This document shows positions 1 through 11,327 of a stretch of 64,000 nt of DNA, in pieces. Made by a program: the position numbers and the translations under genes. The notes beneath the pieces are model-generated. The model saw only the letters and a program-made list of their open reading frames with translations, did not search any database and was not told the DNA's origin. Position 1 is the stretch's first letter. Every line of letters begins with the position of its first letter. Origin of the DNA: Elmis aenea. Its lineage: Eukaryota > Arthropoda > Insecta > Coleoptera > Elmidae. The DNA is taken from contig OX393581.1 in NCBI GenBank assembly GCA_947652605.1, positions 7,568,640 through 7,632,639 of the forward strand, given 5' to 3'.

Positions 1-1756
1 ATGTGTTAAACATAATTTTTATTACCCAAATTGGTATCGGACAGTAACAAGTTCATACGTGTTGTCTATACTTAGTCTATTAATATTGTTGTTTCATGCA
101 TTCAAATTAGAACAAAACTGTTATTCTCATGAGTAGGTACCTCACACCACGATAAAGAAATTACTTACAGAAACGATTCATTCAAATCATTTAAAAAAAA
201 AACTTTGACCTGAATTAAAATTTGACACACAATCTAACCTTGATTGTTATCTAAAGATTTTGATTTTTTTTAGGTTATTTCGCTTATTTTTGAAAATAGA
301 CATACAAAATATTATATCATTGTAAAGAGAAAAAACTAATCTTTAAATCTAAGTTATCACCTACTACGACTGCCATTTAAAAAAAAAAGTTGTTTTGACA
401 ATTATCTCGCACGGTAATTTATAAATAAAAATCTGACTATCGCCATCTTATAGCAAACAAAACATTTTTTTTTGCGTTTTTGTGTATTCGCAACAATAAC
501 CGTGAGACAAGATTTTTAAGATGCGTAACTAGTAATAAATAAAGGCCACACATAACACGATATGTGCATGAAATTAAACACCAAATTGTATGTTTTTAAG
601 CAGAAATAACACAGACCACCCAATATTGTACATGTGTCGCTAATTTATGGTGTATGTTGCAAAAACAAACTTTCATTTAGTATCTCCGTTACACTTTTGG
701 AACAAGGGTAAAAGTTACATCTGTTTTGTAACGAAAATAACAAGTCATTGAAATTAAATTGAATTATTTACATTTTTTGGCAGTAACTGTTATAAGTTTT
801 CAAAAATTGGCAAATTTTTGGTTCACTTATAAATTTGAACAGTGTTTACGAAATTTGAAGCTTGCTATTGGTTTCTGAACCATAGAGCTTGCAATAAAAG
901 AAAATCAAATCATCTCTAAGTGTTCGTATATAATAGGTAACTTTTGTCCCATTTAATAAAACATGGTCCTTGCGGTTGGGAAGTTGCCATTCGTGATCCC
1001 TTTATTACCTACATATACTGTTCTTAACTAACAATTTCATCGATATTTTGACGAGATCTCCTTCGGTGTTTTTAATGTTGCTTTTTACTAATTGTTAAAC
1101 TTAGTGCTTAAGGTAGGCGAATGTAGTTTTCTACGGGGCCGGCTTATTATGCGGAGATTAAAAGTTAAATATGTCAATTATAGATTTAGTGTCTTCAGGC
1201 ACTAATATGTTCGATATATTAGATTTGCCTTTTTCCGTGCACCGCCGATCATAAATTATTGGTAGGAATAGACACCTATATAAATTGTTAGGAATGAAGT
1301 TTTGTGGTAGGTGCTTATAAAACATGGCACGGTAGCACATTCTCGCATTTTCTTCACTGAATTACGATTCTTAGATCACACAGAAATGAAATTTTGTGTT
1401 AATGTCATTGGGCACACCTGTATTTTCGTTATATTTATGTTTATTAATACAAGTTTTTACAAATCCATACAAAAATTAGGAGTTTTCAGTAGCTTTAAAC
1501 ACATGTATGAACAATTTCACTTAGTTTTTAACCTAAAAGCGATATTTGTTTAGGTTTTTTTTTTTGTCTGACGCACTCATAAAATTAAGTTTTACCATGT
1601 TTTTTATTGCTTGCAAAACTATCTTTTAAAAAAATTACCTTAAATAAGCAATATCAGTTAATATTCAGGCAAATTAAATGTTTCGACTTAATCCAAACCT
1701 GAAATTAATGTAGCTAAAAGCAACTGACGGAGACTACTTATTTTTATGCTCTGAAC
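1..1756. other. AT-rich DNA, no gene recognised
   Basis: No reading frame here resembles a known protein. The longest open frames (about 60-80 codons near 1.16-1.55 kb) are of chance length for this base composition. I see no terminal inverted repeats or tandem repeats. Confidence 0.6.
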
Positions 1757-2003
1757 CAGTGTTTCTTAACTTTTTTGGACTTTCTTCCTTCTTCTCTATA
1801 TCAATCTTAATAATCTTTCAATCCTTTCATGCAATGACGACAAAAAAGTCCTTAAATGTATTGAAACCCGACTCCTGTTGCACACTGGTGACTTGTTTCA
1901 ATAAATAGTTTTCCGTTTCGTTTCTTCGCGCTCTGCTCTCTCTTAGGTATTTGTCCTCCTCCCCCGCCCCTAGGGAATTACCACAAAAGGTTGAGAACTA
2001 CTG
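1757..2003. mobile_element. hAT-type MITE, 247 bp
   Basis: The left end CAGTGTTTCTTAACTTTTTT matches the reverse complement of the right end (CAGTAGTTCTCAACCTTTTG) with a few changes. This is the usual terminus of many hAT elements. The flanking octamers CTCTGAAC (1749-1756) and TCCTAAAC (2004-2011) agree at 5 of 8 positions, all differences being transitions, which fits a decayed 8-bp target duplication. There is no coding capacity. Part of the same sequence recurs at 8331-8580 and 9806-9870. Confidence 0.65.
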
Positions 2004-2044
2004 TCCTAAACAATTGTTATAGTTGTAGTCCGTCCTCTTCTATC

Positions 2045-2395
2045 ATTGCGGTATAGAGGTGGGAAGGTGGATGAACATTTTCCATCCCCATCTGTCCCTC
2101 GCTAGCGTTTCCCACTTGTCTCCATATTAGCTGTTTTTTTTAAGTATCTTTGCTATCTCCCCATTCCAGGTTCTTCTGGGCCTCCCTACTCTTTTCTTTT
2201 TCTGTCAACGCCCCCTTTTGATATTGTTTATACTATTCTACTTTCATTTATTCCTGTTGGATGACCCATCCACCTGAGCTGACTCTTTCCAAGTTTACTT
2301 TACACAGAATAAACTTTGAACCACCTTCGTATAAAGTTATTATTAATTCTGTCCCGTCTAGTTACACTTGCAGTAGCTTTTCTGAACGATTATAA
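2045..2395 (-). pseudogene. RTE-like non-LTR retrotransposon, C-terminal remnant
   Basis: Read on the minus strand, one frame gives RRDRINNNFIRRW, then QLRWMGHPTGINESR, and after a frame change WETLARDRWGWKMF. This order (DRIRN box, LRW.GH box, W..lA.DR..W box) is the characteristic C-terminal segment after the reverse transcriptase domain of RTE-like elements in arthropods. Two stops and a frameshift interrupt it. The polymerase domain is not present upstream. The piece is inactive and begins just beyond the hAT MITE. Assignment to the RTE clade rests on these motifs only. Confidence 0.6.
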
Positions 2396-2399
2396 GATT

Positions 2400-3551
2400 A
2401 AATTGGTCTCATTGTTAATAAATGAATCCAGACATTACCTAAAATTAAAATTAGTAATTTTGCTAAATCTTTTAAAGCTTTACCGAGTTATTAAATAGTA
2501 ATATTTAAATCAATAAACATTTGCAAGTTATCTCTAAATATTTAAAAAAATTGAGAGTGTAATTGTTATTTAATCTTATGTAATATCTTCTAGTATTATT
2601 TTGTTGATTAAAAGAGTTTTGTTTGCAAGAATAATTTAAAAAAGTCGAAATTTTGCAATTTTTTGACTTGTTTTTTTTTATTAAAAAGGACTTTTAGGCA
2701 TATAATTTAAAACCTTTATTACGCGCTGTATGTTAGGGTTTTGCAATGCTGTTCATAAATGATGGCCGTGTCATCTTAAGCCTGCTATTGATGTGTTTGC
2801 TCTTGTAATCCTTATAATTAAGTTAAAATAAGTAACCCAAAAAATAAACCTCAAGACGATCGATCGGATCAATGGGTCTCGGAAAAATTAATAACTAATA
2901 GTACTTGATCCTTATCTTGCTTTACAATTATGCAAATCGGATCGATACGCAAGAAATCGAAAAGCTCGATCGAAATCGATAAGAAAACAAACCGATATTT
3001 CATTACCGCATGTTAATTGACACGTGGACTTAAAAAATAATCATTAACAATCTCCGATGCCAGACGGATATCATTAAAAGTTAATGTTTATTCCTTACGA
3101 GTTTGTTAACATTAAATAACTTTGCGAAACCGCCCTAGGTTTCAAGCGATTTTGCTTACTCCTTTGGCGAAGGAGTGGGTTTCGAAATTGGCAGTGGTCA
3201 ATGCCATATTTCCAAAACGTGTTATTTTTTACCATATTATCTTCAAACCGTGGGTACATCAGCTTGTTGTAGGTTATGTTAACACGGAAATAAATAACAT
3301 TTAGATACTCCTATATGGAAAAGTCATTACGGAATTTAAATGTACCTACTGCAGTGAATATACAAACATTTAATGCATTTTTTTTTCGATTTGGTGATGT
3401 CCACAATTTTACGACATTTCCCAAGGTTGTGCCACAAAACAAATGGTTACATTTTTCGAACATGCAAGCTTATTTAAAATTCAACAACAACTTTATTGAT
3501 ACAAATAAAATTGTCAAGCGTTGTGTAATCATCCATTACAAATCGAAAATA
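2400..3551. other. AT-rich DNA, no gene recognised
   Basis: Nothing recognisable. Open frames at 3122-3304 and 3315-3677 have no recognisable motifs, and the second runs across the boundary of the fold-back element starting at 3554, so it is unlikely to be a gene. Confidence 0.5.
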
Positions 3552-3553
3552 TA

Positions 3554-5222
3554 CAGGGTGTCCCCATTATCACCGCGAATATTTTTAGTGGTGATAGAGG
3601 ACTTTTTTCTAAGAAAAAATTTTAAGTACAATTTTTTTCTAAAATTAAATGCTAAGCAGTTATCAACACTTACTTGATTTTTTTACACTTCTGCATTTAA
3701 AAGGCTCTGTCGCCGAAAATATCAATTTTATCGTAAAATACCTGACAGCTTTTTAATAGAACAAGAAATTCTCTACAAAATTAGTTTTATTTATTTTTTG
3801 TCTACAGGCAATGGTTTAAAAGTTATAAAGCAGTTTGTACAAAAAAATGTAAAAAATTTACAAAATTTAATTGTTCCTTAGACTTTGCAACCGCTGTATC
3901 TTTAAAACGAAAGGTTGTACAAAAAAACCGACGGCCCATTCCGGATAGCAAATTTTATGGGCTACAACTTTGGTCAAGTGAAATTTTTAGAAAATCAAAC
4001 CAATTTTCCGGAAAAGCTAACAATAAGGAACAGAGTGCAAAAACAAAATTTCCTACAAATATTGTTTTGTATTTAAAAATGCTTTTAAACAGAGAACGAT
4101 TACGTAATTGAAAATGATAAATGATGGAAGTCATTTTGAACACTTATTGACGTAATTTTGTGGTTACATGTAAATTTTATTGAGTTAAGATGGATTTGCA
4201 TTGTTTTGCATTTTATCGTTTTCTAAAAAAAAAAAAAGGGAAATTATAATATTTTGTATTTAAAAATGCCATAGCATCGGTACCATTCATAAAATTATGT
4301 ATCTCATCAGTTTTAAAGCTTTTTATGAATTTTGAAATTATTCAGAAAACCACCCCTTATTTTTTAAGGAGCTAACGAACAAATTTAACAAAAAATTGTA
4401 AAATTGCATGTAAATAAGTTATTTAAATTTATAAAAACGCCGCATCTTTTAACGAAACGTCGTAGAGCAAAACGGATGCCTATTGCGGATAAGGCATTTA
4501 ACGGACTACAACTTCGGTAAATATGTTGATCAATAAAACTAAACATATGTTTTTAATAGTGAAAAAAGTGGAAAAAAAAACGATAAAATGCAAAACAATG
4601 CAAATCTATCTGGAGGCAATAAAATTAATATGTAACCACAAAATTACTTCAATAAATGTTTAAAATGATCTCCATCATTTTCAGTTCATAATCGCACTCT
4701 CTTTAAAAGCATTGTTTTAAATACAAAACATAATTTCTCGACATTTTTTTTACACTCTGTTCCTTATTTTTAGCTTTTCCGGAAAATCGGTTTGATTTTC
4801 CAAAAATTTCACTTGACCAAAGTTGTAGCCCATAAAATTTGCTATCCGGAATGGGCCGTCGGTTTTTTTGTACAACCTTTCGTTTTAAAGATACAGCGGT
4901 TGCAAAGTCTAAGGAACAATTAAATTTTGTAAATTTTTTACATTTTTTTGTACAAACTGCTTTATAACTTTTAAACCATTGCCTGTAGATAAAAAATAAT
5001 TTTAATTAATTTTGTAGAGAATTTTTTGCTCTATTAAAAAGCTGTAAGGTATTTTACGATAAAATTAATATTTTCGGCGACAGTGTCTTTTAAATGCAGA
5101 AGTGTAAAAAAATCAAGTGCTTAGCATTTGATTTTAGAAAAAAATTGTACTTGAAATTTTTTCTTAGAAAAAGGTCCTCTATCACCACTTAAAATATTCG
5201 CGGTGATAACGGGGACACCCTG
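3554..5222. mobile_element. Fold-back element, copy 1, TA target duplication
   Basis: The ends are CAGGGTGTCCCCATTATCAC and the inverted CAGGGTGTCCCCGTTATCAC, flanked by TA at 3552-3553 and 5223-5224. The left arm (3554 to about 4230) and right arm (about 4575-5222) are inverted copies of each other over roughly 650-680 bp. A unique middle of about 350 bp separates them. The single strand could fold over almost its whole length. There is no coding sequence. The TA duplication and the GGGTG terminus fit a non-autonomous Tc1/mariner-superfamily element. A second full copy lies at 31611-33297. Confidence 0.85.
4430..4520 (+). repeat. Diverged third copy of the arm module inside the fold-back element
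   Basis: The middle of the element contains a segment following the same order as part of the left arm (about 3893-3980): a CGCATCTTTTAACGAAA-like stretch, a GGAT(A/G) core and a CTACAACTT(T/C)GG block. It is diverged, but the match is collinear. The same segment occurs at 32490-32580 in copy 2. Confidence 0.55.
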
Positions 5223-5235
5223 TATATAAGAAATC

Positions 5236-6830
5236 AAAAGTAAAGATGTATGGAGTGGACGAAGAAGGAAGGGAATAGAAATAGAAACAATCGACATAAT
5301 AAAAGCGATGTACGAAAAAAACGGTAAATATTGTAAGAACTCGAAATGAAGAATCGGAGTTTGAAACAAAAGAGGGCTTAAAACAAGGATGCGTGCTCCG
5401 TCCATTATTATTCTCAGTAGTTATAGATGGAGTAATTAAAGAAGTAAAACAAAAAATGAGATCGTATTACCTAGGCAACTAAAAAATGGAAAAAAATAAC
5501 TGAGCTAATGTTCCCAGAGGACATGCTATTTACATCATCTAGAAACACTAAAGTAGGAATTGGAAAAAATACAGAAAAACCTAAAACAATGATCGTTACA
5601 ACAGAGAACAAAAGGCATAACATCATTTTAAATGGGCTTAGGTTGGAACAGGTAGAAAACTTTATTATTTAGGAGTGATCATAAAGAAAAATGGAGGAAT
5701 AGACAAGAAAATAAGCAAAAGGACAGGAAACCTGTGAAGAATATTTAACAGTTTAAGAACAACATTTTTTGGAAATAGAGAAGTTCCAAAACGAACACAC
5801 GTAGAAGTGGTAAAAAGGATAGTAACTCCGGCACTTCTATACGGAAGTGAAACATGGACACTCACGAACAGAGGCGGATCGTTAACTTTGGGGGCCCTGG
5901 ACTAACACTGTTTGAGGGCCTACCCAATTAACCCAAGTTTGGGTTAGTTGTGGCAACTCATTCGCCATTTTGTCAAAAACTTTTTTTTCTTCTTTTTTAA
6001 ATAGGAAACATTATAGGCAACAGATATGGAAGAACTTTTCATTTTATTTGTTGCACTTGGATATCAAAGTTTTTATATACAGTTACAATGAAAAAGGGTT
6101 TTGTACACATAACAAACATCAAACATGGATAAAAAATTAAGTGTTTAGGTATTACTTTTAGTAATAAACAAAAGAAAAACGAAACAACAAATGTTCAGAT
6201 CAAAAATATTGACTAAGAAAAAAAACATAAGTATAATATTTATTCTTAAAAATAAAATAAATAAAAAGTTCTAAGAGTTATAATAATGTAAGTATTTTCA
6301 ATACATTAAAGACATTTAAAGAGTAACTCCTTTGCATTTTTGCGCTGCAAATTCTTTTATTTGAACATCACATTGTAATTCTTTAATTAAATCACAGTTT
6401 ATGTTTTTATTCTAATTTTTTTGACCGCGAAGGGGGCCTTTGATTGAACGGGGCCCTGGGCTGCAGCCCATAAAGACCATGCCCAAATCCACCCCTGTTC
6501 ACGAATAAAAATAGTAGCCGAGAGAATGCAGCAGAAATGAGATTTCTGAAAGAAATCCAAGGATAAACCAAAAATGATAGAATCAGAAATGAAACATATA
6601 GAGAACAGTTAAAGATAAAATATGTTAAAACAAAAATACAAGAAAGACAGCTGGGATGGTTGGGTCATGTTTATAGGATGAAAGAGGAAAAGCCCATGAA
6701 GCAAGATCACAGGGAAAAACAAAAGAGGTAGACCGAGAAAAACCTGGCAGGAAAGACAAAAAATCTAGCACAAGACAGAAATACATGGAAAAAAGGCGGC
6801 ACAGCACAACTCAACAGTCCTACACCTAAC
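5236..6830 (+). pseudogene. RTE-like non-LTR retrotransposon fragment, split by a hAT MITE
   Basis: The plus strand encodes, with frameshifts, the box EGLKQGCVLRPLLFSVVIDG (reverse transcriptase palm, about 5365-5430). It continues with NGLRLEQVENFIILGVIIKK and ALLYGSETWTLTN (to about 5868). After the inserted MITE (5869-6497) the frame resumes with AEMRFLKEIQG, DRIRNETYREQLK and RQLGWLGHVYRM. These are the post-polymerase motifs of RTE-like elements. Endonuclease and most of the polymerase, including the F/YADD box, are missing or unreadable. Stops and frameshifts make it inactive. It begins directly beside the right end of the fold-back element, which may have inserted at or near its truncation point. 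Confidence 0.75.
5869..6497. mobile_element. hAT-type MITE, 629 bp, nested in the RTE-like fragment
   Basis: The ends CAGAGGCGGATCG and inverted CAGGGGTGGATTTG are typical hAT termini. The duplication is CTCACGAA (5861-5868) against TTCACGAA (6498-6505), 7 of 8 identical. Removing the element restores the interrupted retrotransposon frame after ETWTLTN. GGGCCC-rich blocks sit inside both ends. There is no coding capacity. Confidence 0.85.
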
Positions 6831-6839
6831 TTATTGTGC

Positions 6840-8129
6840 TAACAAATTTTTAAATCGCAATAGCATGGATTTGACACTATTATTTTTCTTGTTTATTGAC
6901 ACTATTTGGAAGAAAGAGTTTTAGATTCATATCCTCTTTATTTTGGTTTCGCAAAAATGCTAAAATAATTGCGTGATAGCATTCCAATAAATAAATATAA
7001 AAGTGAAAGTTTGTTGGCAACAGGCGGTAATTTAAGTAATATTTTCAGCAACAATAACTTAGACCGCACAAACGCTACAACTTGATTTCCTTACGCTTTG
7101 ATAACATTACACGGTTTGCAGATTTATTAACGTACATTTTATTATCTCGGTAAGCGTCGGAAATTTCATTTGTGCATTTCACTTTAACCGCTACGTAAAT
7201 TGCCCATTATTATCAGCCGGTAATACAAACGACAGACAACGTCGTTTCCAAACAAGTTACTTTATCAATTTCAAAACGTCCTGTGCTGTTTTATAACATG
7301 TTTGTTAATATAAAATAAAAGAACGTACTACACTAGGGTATTTGTGATGGTTACGGTTTGTATTAAATTTTTAGTCAGGTAACGTAGTACTACAAAAATG
7401 TTTCTAGAAATAGAAATTTGTTTAGCCATGAAGAACCATAACCCAAATTCTCACATCAATTCATCTTTAGTGATTGAAAATCGCAACTCATAACCTTTAA
7501 AACAGGCGAGAGGATAAAATTGAAAGTGCATGTTGGCCAAATGGCTTTGTAGCAGACATTTAATTGGCGATTATTGAACAGACCACCAATTCGAGCTGAT
7601 TTTGTAAATATATAATGACTGACCAGACCCATTACCGAAGTTACAGCGCGTTTTCGGTGGCTCACAAAATGACCACCCATAAAAACTCCAGTCAAGCAGT
7701 AAGCAGTGTTAAAACTATACTCATAGCAATGTAAAAACTATTTTTGAACTCCCAAGGTGTGTGAGGTCCCTGAATAAGCACAACATCGCTGTTAAGAAGC
7801 ACCTAATTGTGGCTACCGTTGTTGTCGAACGCGCATTTAGCGGTAGCGAGATCGGGTTGTCGCATACTAATGTCCCGTTTAGCTTTACCATCAGCTCTGA
7901 TTGGCGGACGGACCTCATCGGGACACAATATGCGTAACTTACTCTTAAATTGGGTTGTCGGTACTTAATTAGACCTGGTGTTGCTCGAGATTTAAGATAA
8001 TCTCATCTGGATGCGAGGTGTTGAAAAATAATTACCCTATTACTGACATTTAAATATCATCGACAGACTTCAAACCTCGTTATTTCACGACTGCATAAAT
8101 CCGCTAACATGCGCATGTAGGTTTACATT
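6840..8129. other. No gene recognised; long minus-strand open frame of unknown nature
   Basis: Minus-strand open frames at 7456-7695 (79 codons) and 7721-7918 lie close together but show no motif I recognise. A plus-strand frame near 7800 reads VVVERAFSGS, which weakly recalls the ERxFS box of hAT C-termini but has no supporting context. The base composition is somewhat less AT-rich than the neighbours. Confidence 0.3.
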
Positions 8130-8330
8130 CAGGGCCGGATTAAAGTACAGACTAGCAAAGCCTGTGTCTGGAGTGCCAGAATTAAATAGCACAACAAATA
8201 GGACGATATACCTACTGACCTTAACCCGACCGTCATTCATTTGGTCAATAATATAATAACGGTTTTGGAACAGGTATTTTAATTAATATTTAGTAAGTTT
8301 CAATAATTTTCAAAGGAAAATTCGCTATGG
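8130..8330 (+). mobile_element. Solo hAT terminus (CAGGGCCGGATTAA)
   Basis: CAGGGCCGGATTAA at 8130-8143 is a very common hAT end. I cannot find a matching inverted end nearby, so the element is probably truncated by the repeat beginning at 8331. The right boundary given here is arbitrary. Confidence 0.35.
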
Positions 8331-8674
8331 CAGTGTTTCTAAACCTTATTGTATTTGCGCCGACCTTTTTCATCTCCAATTTTATTGCGCTTCCCTTTGC
8401 CACATCAATTTTAAATACGCCCCCTCCATTCCCTTTACCGGTACACTGCCAAAACATTCTATTTATTTTTAAATCTTAATCGTTCTTTGACGGAGGATAT
8501 TATTTATAAAATGTATATTGTTGTTAGCATTTTCTTTGCCAATGTAAACTTAAAAATGTATTGAAATCCGGAACACCAGTTCTTCTTCTTATATAAACCT
8601 GTCATTCGGGTGACCGCTATCATGTTAAGAACAATGTTATTGTTATTAACCAAAAATTACGACCATGTAGTAGT

Positions 8675-8778
8675 TTGAATAGAATGACGGGATAGTGGTC
8701 CTTAGGTTTATAAAGAAAACTCTTTACATCAGCTAAATATTTCGGATCTTTATTTGATCCTTCATCGGTAGCTATAAA
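8675..8778 (+). repeat. 104-bp inverted repeat, left arm
   Basis: This arm is the reverse complement of 9685-9788 with only one difference that I find over 104 bases, in a region where other repeats are heavily diverged. The arms are 906 bases apart. Confidence 0.9.
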
Positions 8779-9684
8779 TATACTTATTTACTTCGCTCCT
8801 CAAATACTTAACTTATAACTTTTTGGTTGTTTTAATTTTCATCATAATAATTTTTCCTGACTGTTTTCTTTTTTCAACTCACACACACAACGTAGATATG
8901 ATTCCGTTTTGGGTTGTTTTTAAAGTTTCACATATGGTATTGTACACCATATTATTTATAGCTATATAATCTTAACTACTTTGTATTTAAATTAGATCAC
9001 ATTAAAATAATTTTTGTATTAATTGAACTGTACCATTTTAGTATGTTATGTTAAGTTATTACTCATTCTGTGATAATACCATAAGGATACTTGTTATATT
9101 GTAAATCCTTTTTTACTGTATTACCAATGTAATTGTTACCACTACGATAATTAAGTTATTCATGTTAGATTTTCACGCTGTAGGTAGTTTAGACAAATAT
9201 TTATACGTCACTTTGTCGTTCGTCCATTTGACAGTCTGATTCTGCACATCAAGAAGCGATGGTTGCCACGCTATAATGAATCTGTTTTAATTTAAATTAA
9301 ATATGTGTTAACTGTTTTGATTGTGCCGTCGTAAACTTTTATTATGTTTAACATCATCCTTTGTACCTTTTATTTATTGGATGTTGATCTATCCTAGTGA
9401 TTAAAGTGACAAATTTTCAACGAATCCACATGTTGATTTTCTCTTTATAGCTACAATTTTCAATTTTTCAAATTTCAATTTATTTTTATTCAAGAGAAAA
9501 CACATGTGTCGACGATTAATAATTCAAGCAAATTTTAATGAAGTACTTCCATCAATTTTAACCATTTCATCTTCGAGAAAAATTTTTAATGTTCACCTTT
9601 TTGTTGCTTTCAAACATCCTCGCTCATCGGTGAGTAGCACCTTATTAGACTTAAATTATAATTCTAAGGACTTTTTGTATTTTG

Positions 9685-9788
9685 TTTATAGCTACCGATG
9701 AAGGATCAAATAAAGATCCGAAATATTTAGCTGATGTAAAGAGTTTTCTTTATAAACCTAAGGACCACTATCCCGTAATTCTATTCAA
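9685..9788 (+). repeat. 104-bp inverted repeat, right arm
   Basis: Partner of 8675-8778. Read on the plus strand the arm is open in one frame (DEGSNKDPKYLADVKSF...), beginning just after a TTTATAG that would serve as a 3' splice site. A good donor, CG|GTGAGT, lies at about 9629. I do not recognise the peptide. Confidence 0.85.
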
Positions 9789-9870
9789 GTTATTGTTATT
9801 ATTGTTGTTTTAATAAATAGTTTTTTCTTCGAATTCCACTTTTCTTCGCGCCCCGCTTTTGATACAAGTG

Positions 9871-11325
9871 TACCTACCTACTCTAATGATTTAAGATATA
9901 GCATGAATTGATTTTAAGAAAATTCTAATTTCAAAACAAAACAAAAATAAAAGGAAATTTATGTTTATTTTTTGCCTGCATTTCAAAAAGTGAGGTGTCA
10001 ACTTCTTTTTAAAAGTTACGGGTGAGACATACAGAAAATAACCTATTTTGGAAACAAGTTTAAGGTTATAAAATTCTTGTTTACACGTGCACAAATTTTA
10101 AAGCTGGTTTAAATCTTTTTAAAATGTAGTCCCATTTAGGACAAACCTGTAAATTAAAGAAGAAATTACAAATGGTTTTTTTTTACATGAACTAAACTAG
10201 ACGAAACGATAACTTATTTTCCATAATCTTTACTGTTTAAGTTATGGAATTGTTTACGCCATAAAACGGTGTTAATAAGTTGTAAAATTTCTACCTAAAA
10301 ATTCAAAATATTTATTTAAATGTTTACCCAAACATAATTGGTATTTAAATTTTTCTTGTAAATCATTGAATTTTCGTGGCATTTTCTAAATTTGGTGGTG
10401 TGAAATGCTGCTAATTAGCCTTTAAGTGTATCCATAAAAACCAGTTAAAATTCGAAAAATTTTTCCGCTACCGTTACAAACCTGATATGGACTTGTTACG
10501 CATAAAGCCGCCGTAGTTACGCAGTTCCAAGTCCAGCTTGCTAGATATATTACATGAACGTGTGTTGTAATTATGAATGGCATGCAACTTTATCGATTTA
10601 AAATGTATCTGCTTGTCGACAACGTTTTCGCGATAAGATAAACCGATAATGTAAGAATTTGTGTTCGCTTTTTTGCCGATGATTAGAAAGATTCGTTTTT
10701 AGATTAAATTTTGATGTAGTATGGCTGTTTTCACGACGAATGCTAACCGAGAGAGTGTAACAGTATCGGAATATTTGCTTCACATGATCGTCAGATAAGC
10801 GATGAAATTTTGTGTTAAAAAATAAATTAACAGTTGCTTACTGTGTTACGCGAATTAGTTAATTGGGAATGATGGCCATATCAGTACAAAAACAGACGTT
10901 CGTGTAAAAATAGTTCTCGGTTGTTCATCACAATTTTCGCTAACGATGTGAACTGAAAGTGGTATTTTGAGACATTCGGTGATACGGACAAAGTAGATCA
11001 GATTAAATTTTTGTGTCCATATAAGTACGCATTGGGACCATTTTGAGATGTTAAAAGAATAATAAAAGAATAACATAATCAAATTTTCATTAACAACTTT
11101 TGTGTTTATCTATCGTTATTGTTCTTTTTTTCTAGAAAATGTTTTGAGTAAAATGTGGTTTTGTCGTGTAGAAATAAATTAAATTGTTCCAATAAGTTTC
11201 ATCAAATTTTTCTAATGTTGTATTTGAACGTCTGAGTACAAGTAACGTAACTTATTTTTAGTACAATGAAACACGTTCCTCCAAATTTTGTAAAAATTCT
11301 ACTTTCGTTGCTTGATCTAAATGTA
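9871..11325. other. AT-rich DNA, no gene recognised
   Basis: No recognisable coding sequence, terminal repeats or tandem repeats. Minus-strand open frames at 9891-10094 and 10855-11082 carry no motif. Confidence 0.5.
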
Positions 11326-11327
11326 TA

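Larger units (their letters stand above)
8331..9870 (+). mobile_element. Disrupted copy of the 1757-2003 hAT MITE with interior insertion
   Basis: CAGTGTTTCTAAACC at 8331 and a later AATGTATTGAAATCCG block (near 8550) match the first half of the MITE at 1757. The block TTTTAATAAATAG plus TTCTTCGCGC at about 9806-9855 matches its second half. About 1.2 kb of other sequence, containing the 104-bp inverted repeat, separates them. The expected right terminus is not visible. Confidence 0.4.

Noticed and set aside
7456..7695. 79-codon minus-strand gene
   Set aside because: No motif, no context, no repeat copy. Length is within chance for this composition.
7795..7860. hAT C-terminal box (VVVERAFS)
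   Set aside because: Only a short resemblance to the ERSFS box; none of the other C-terminal boxes is present, unlike 62215-62640.
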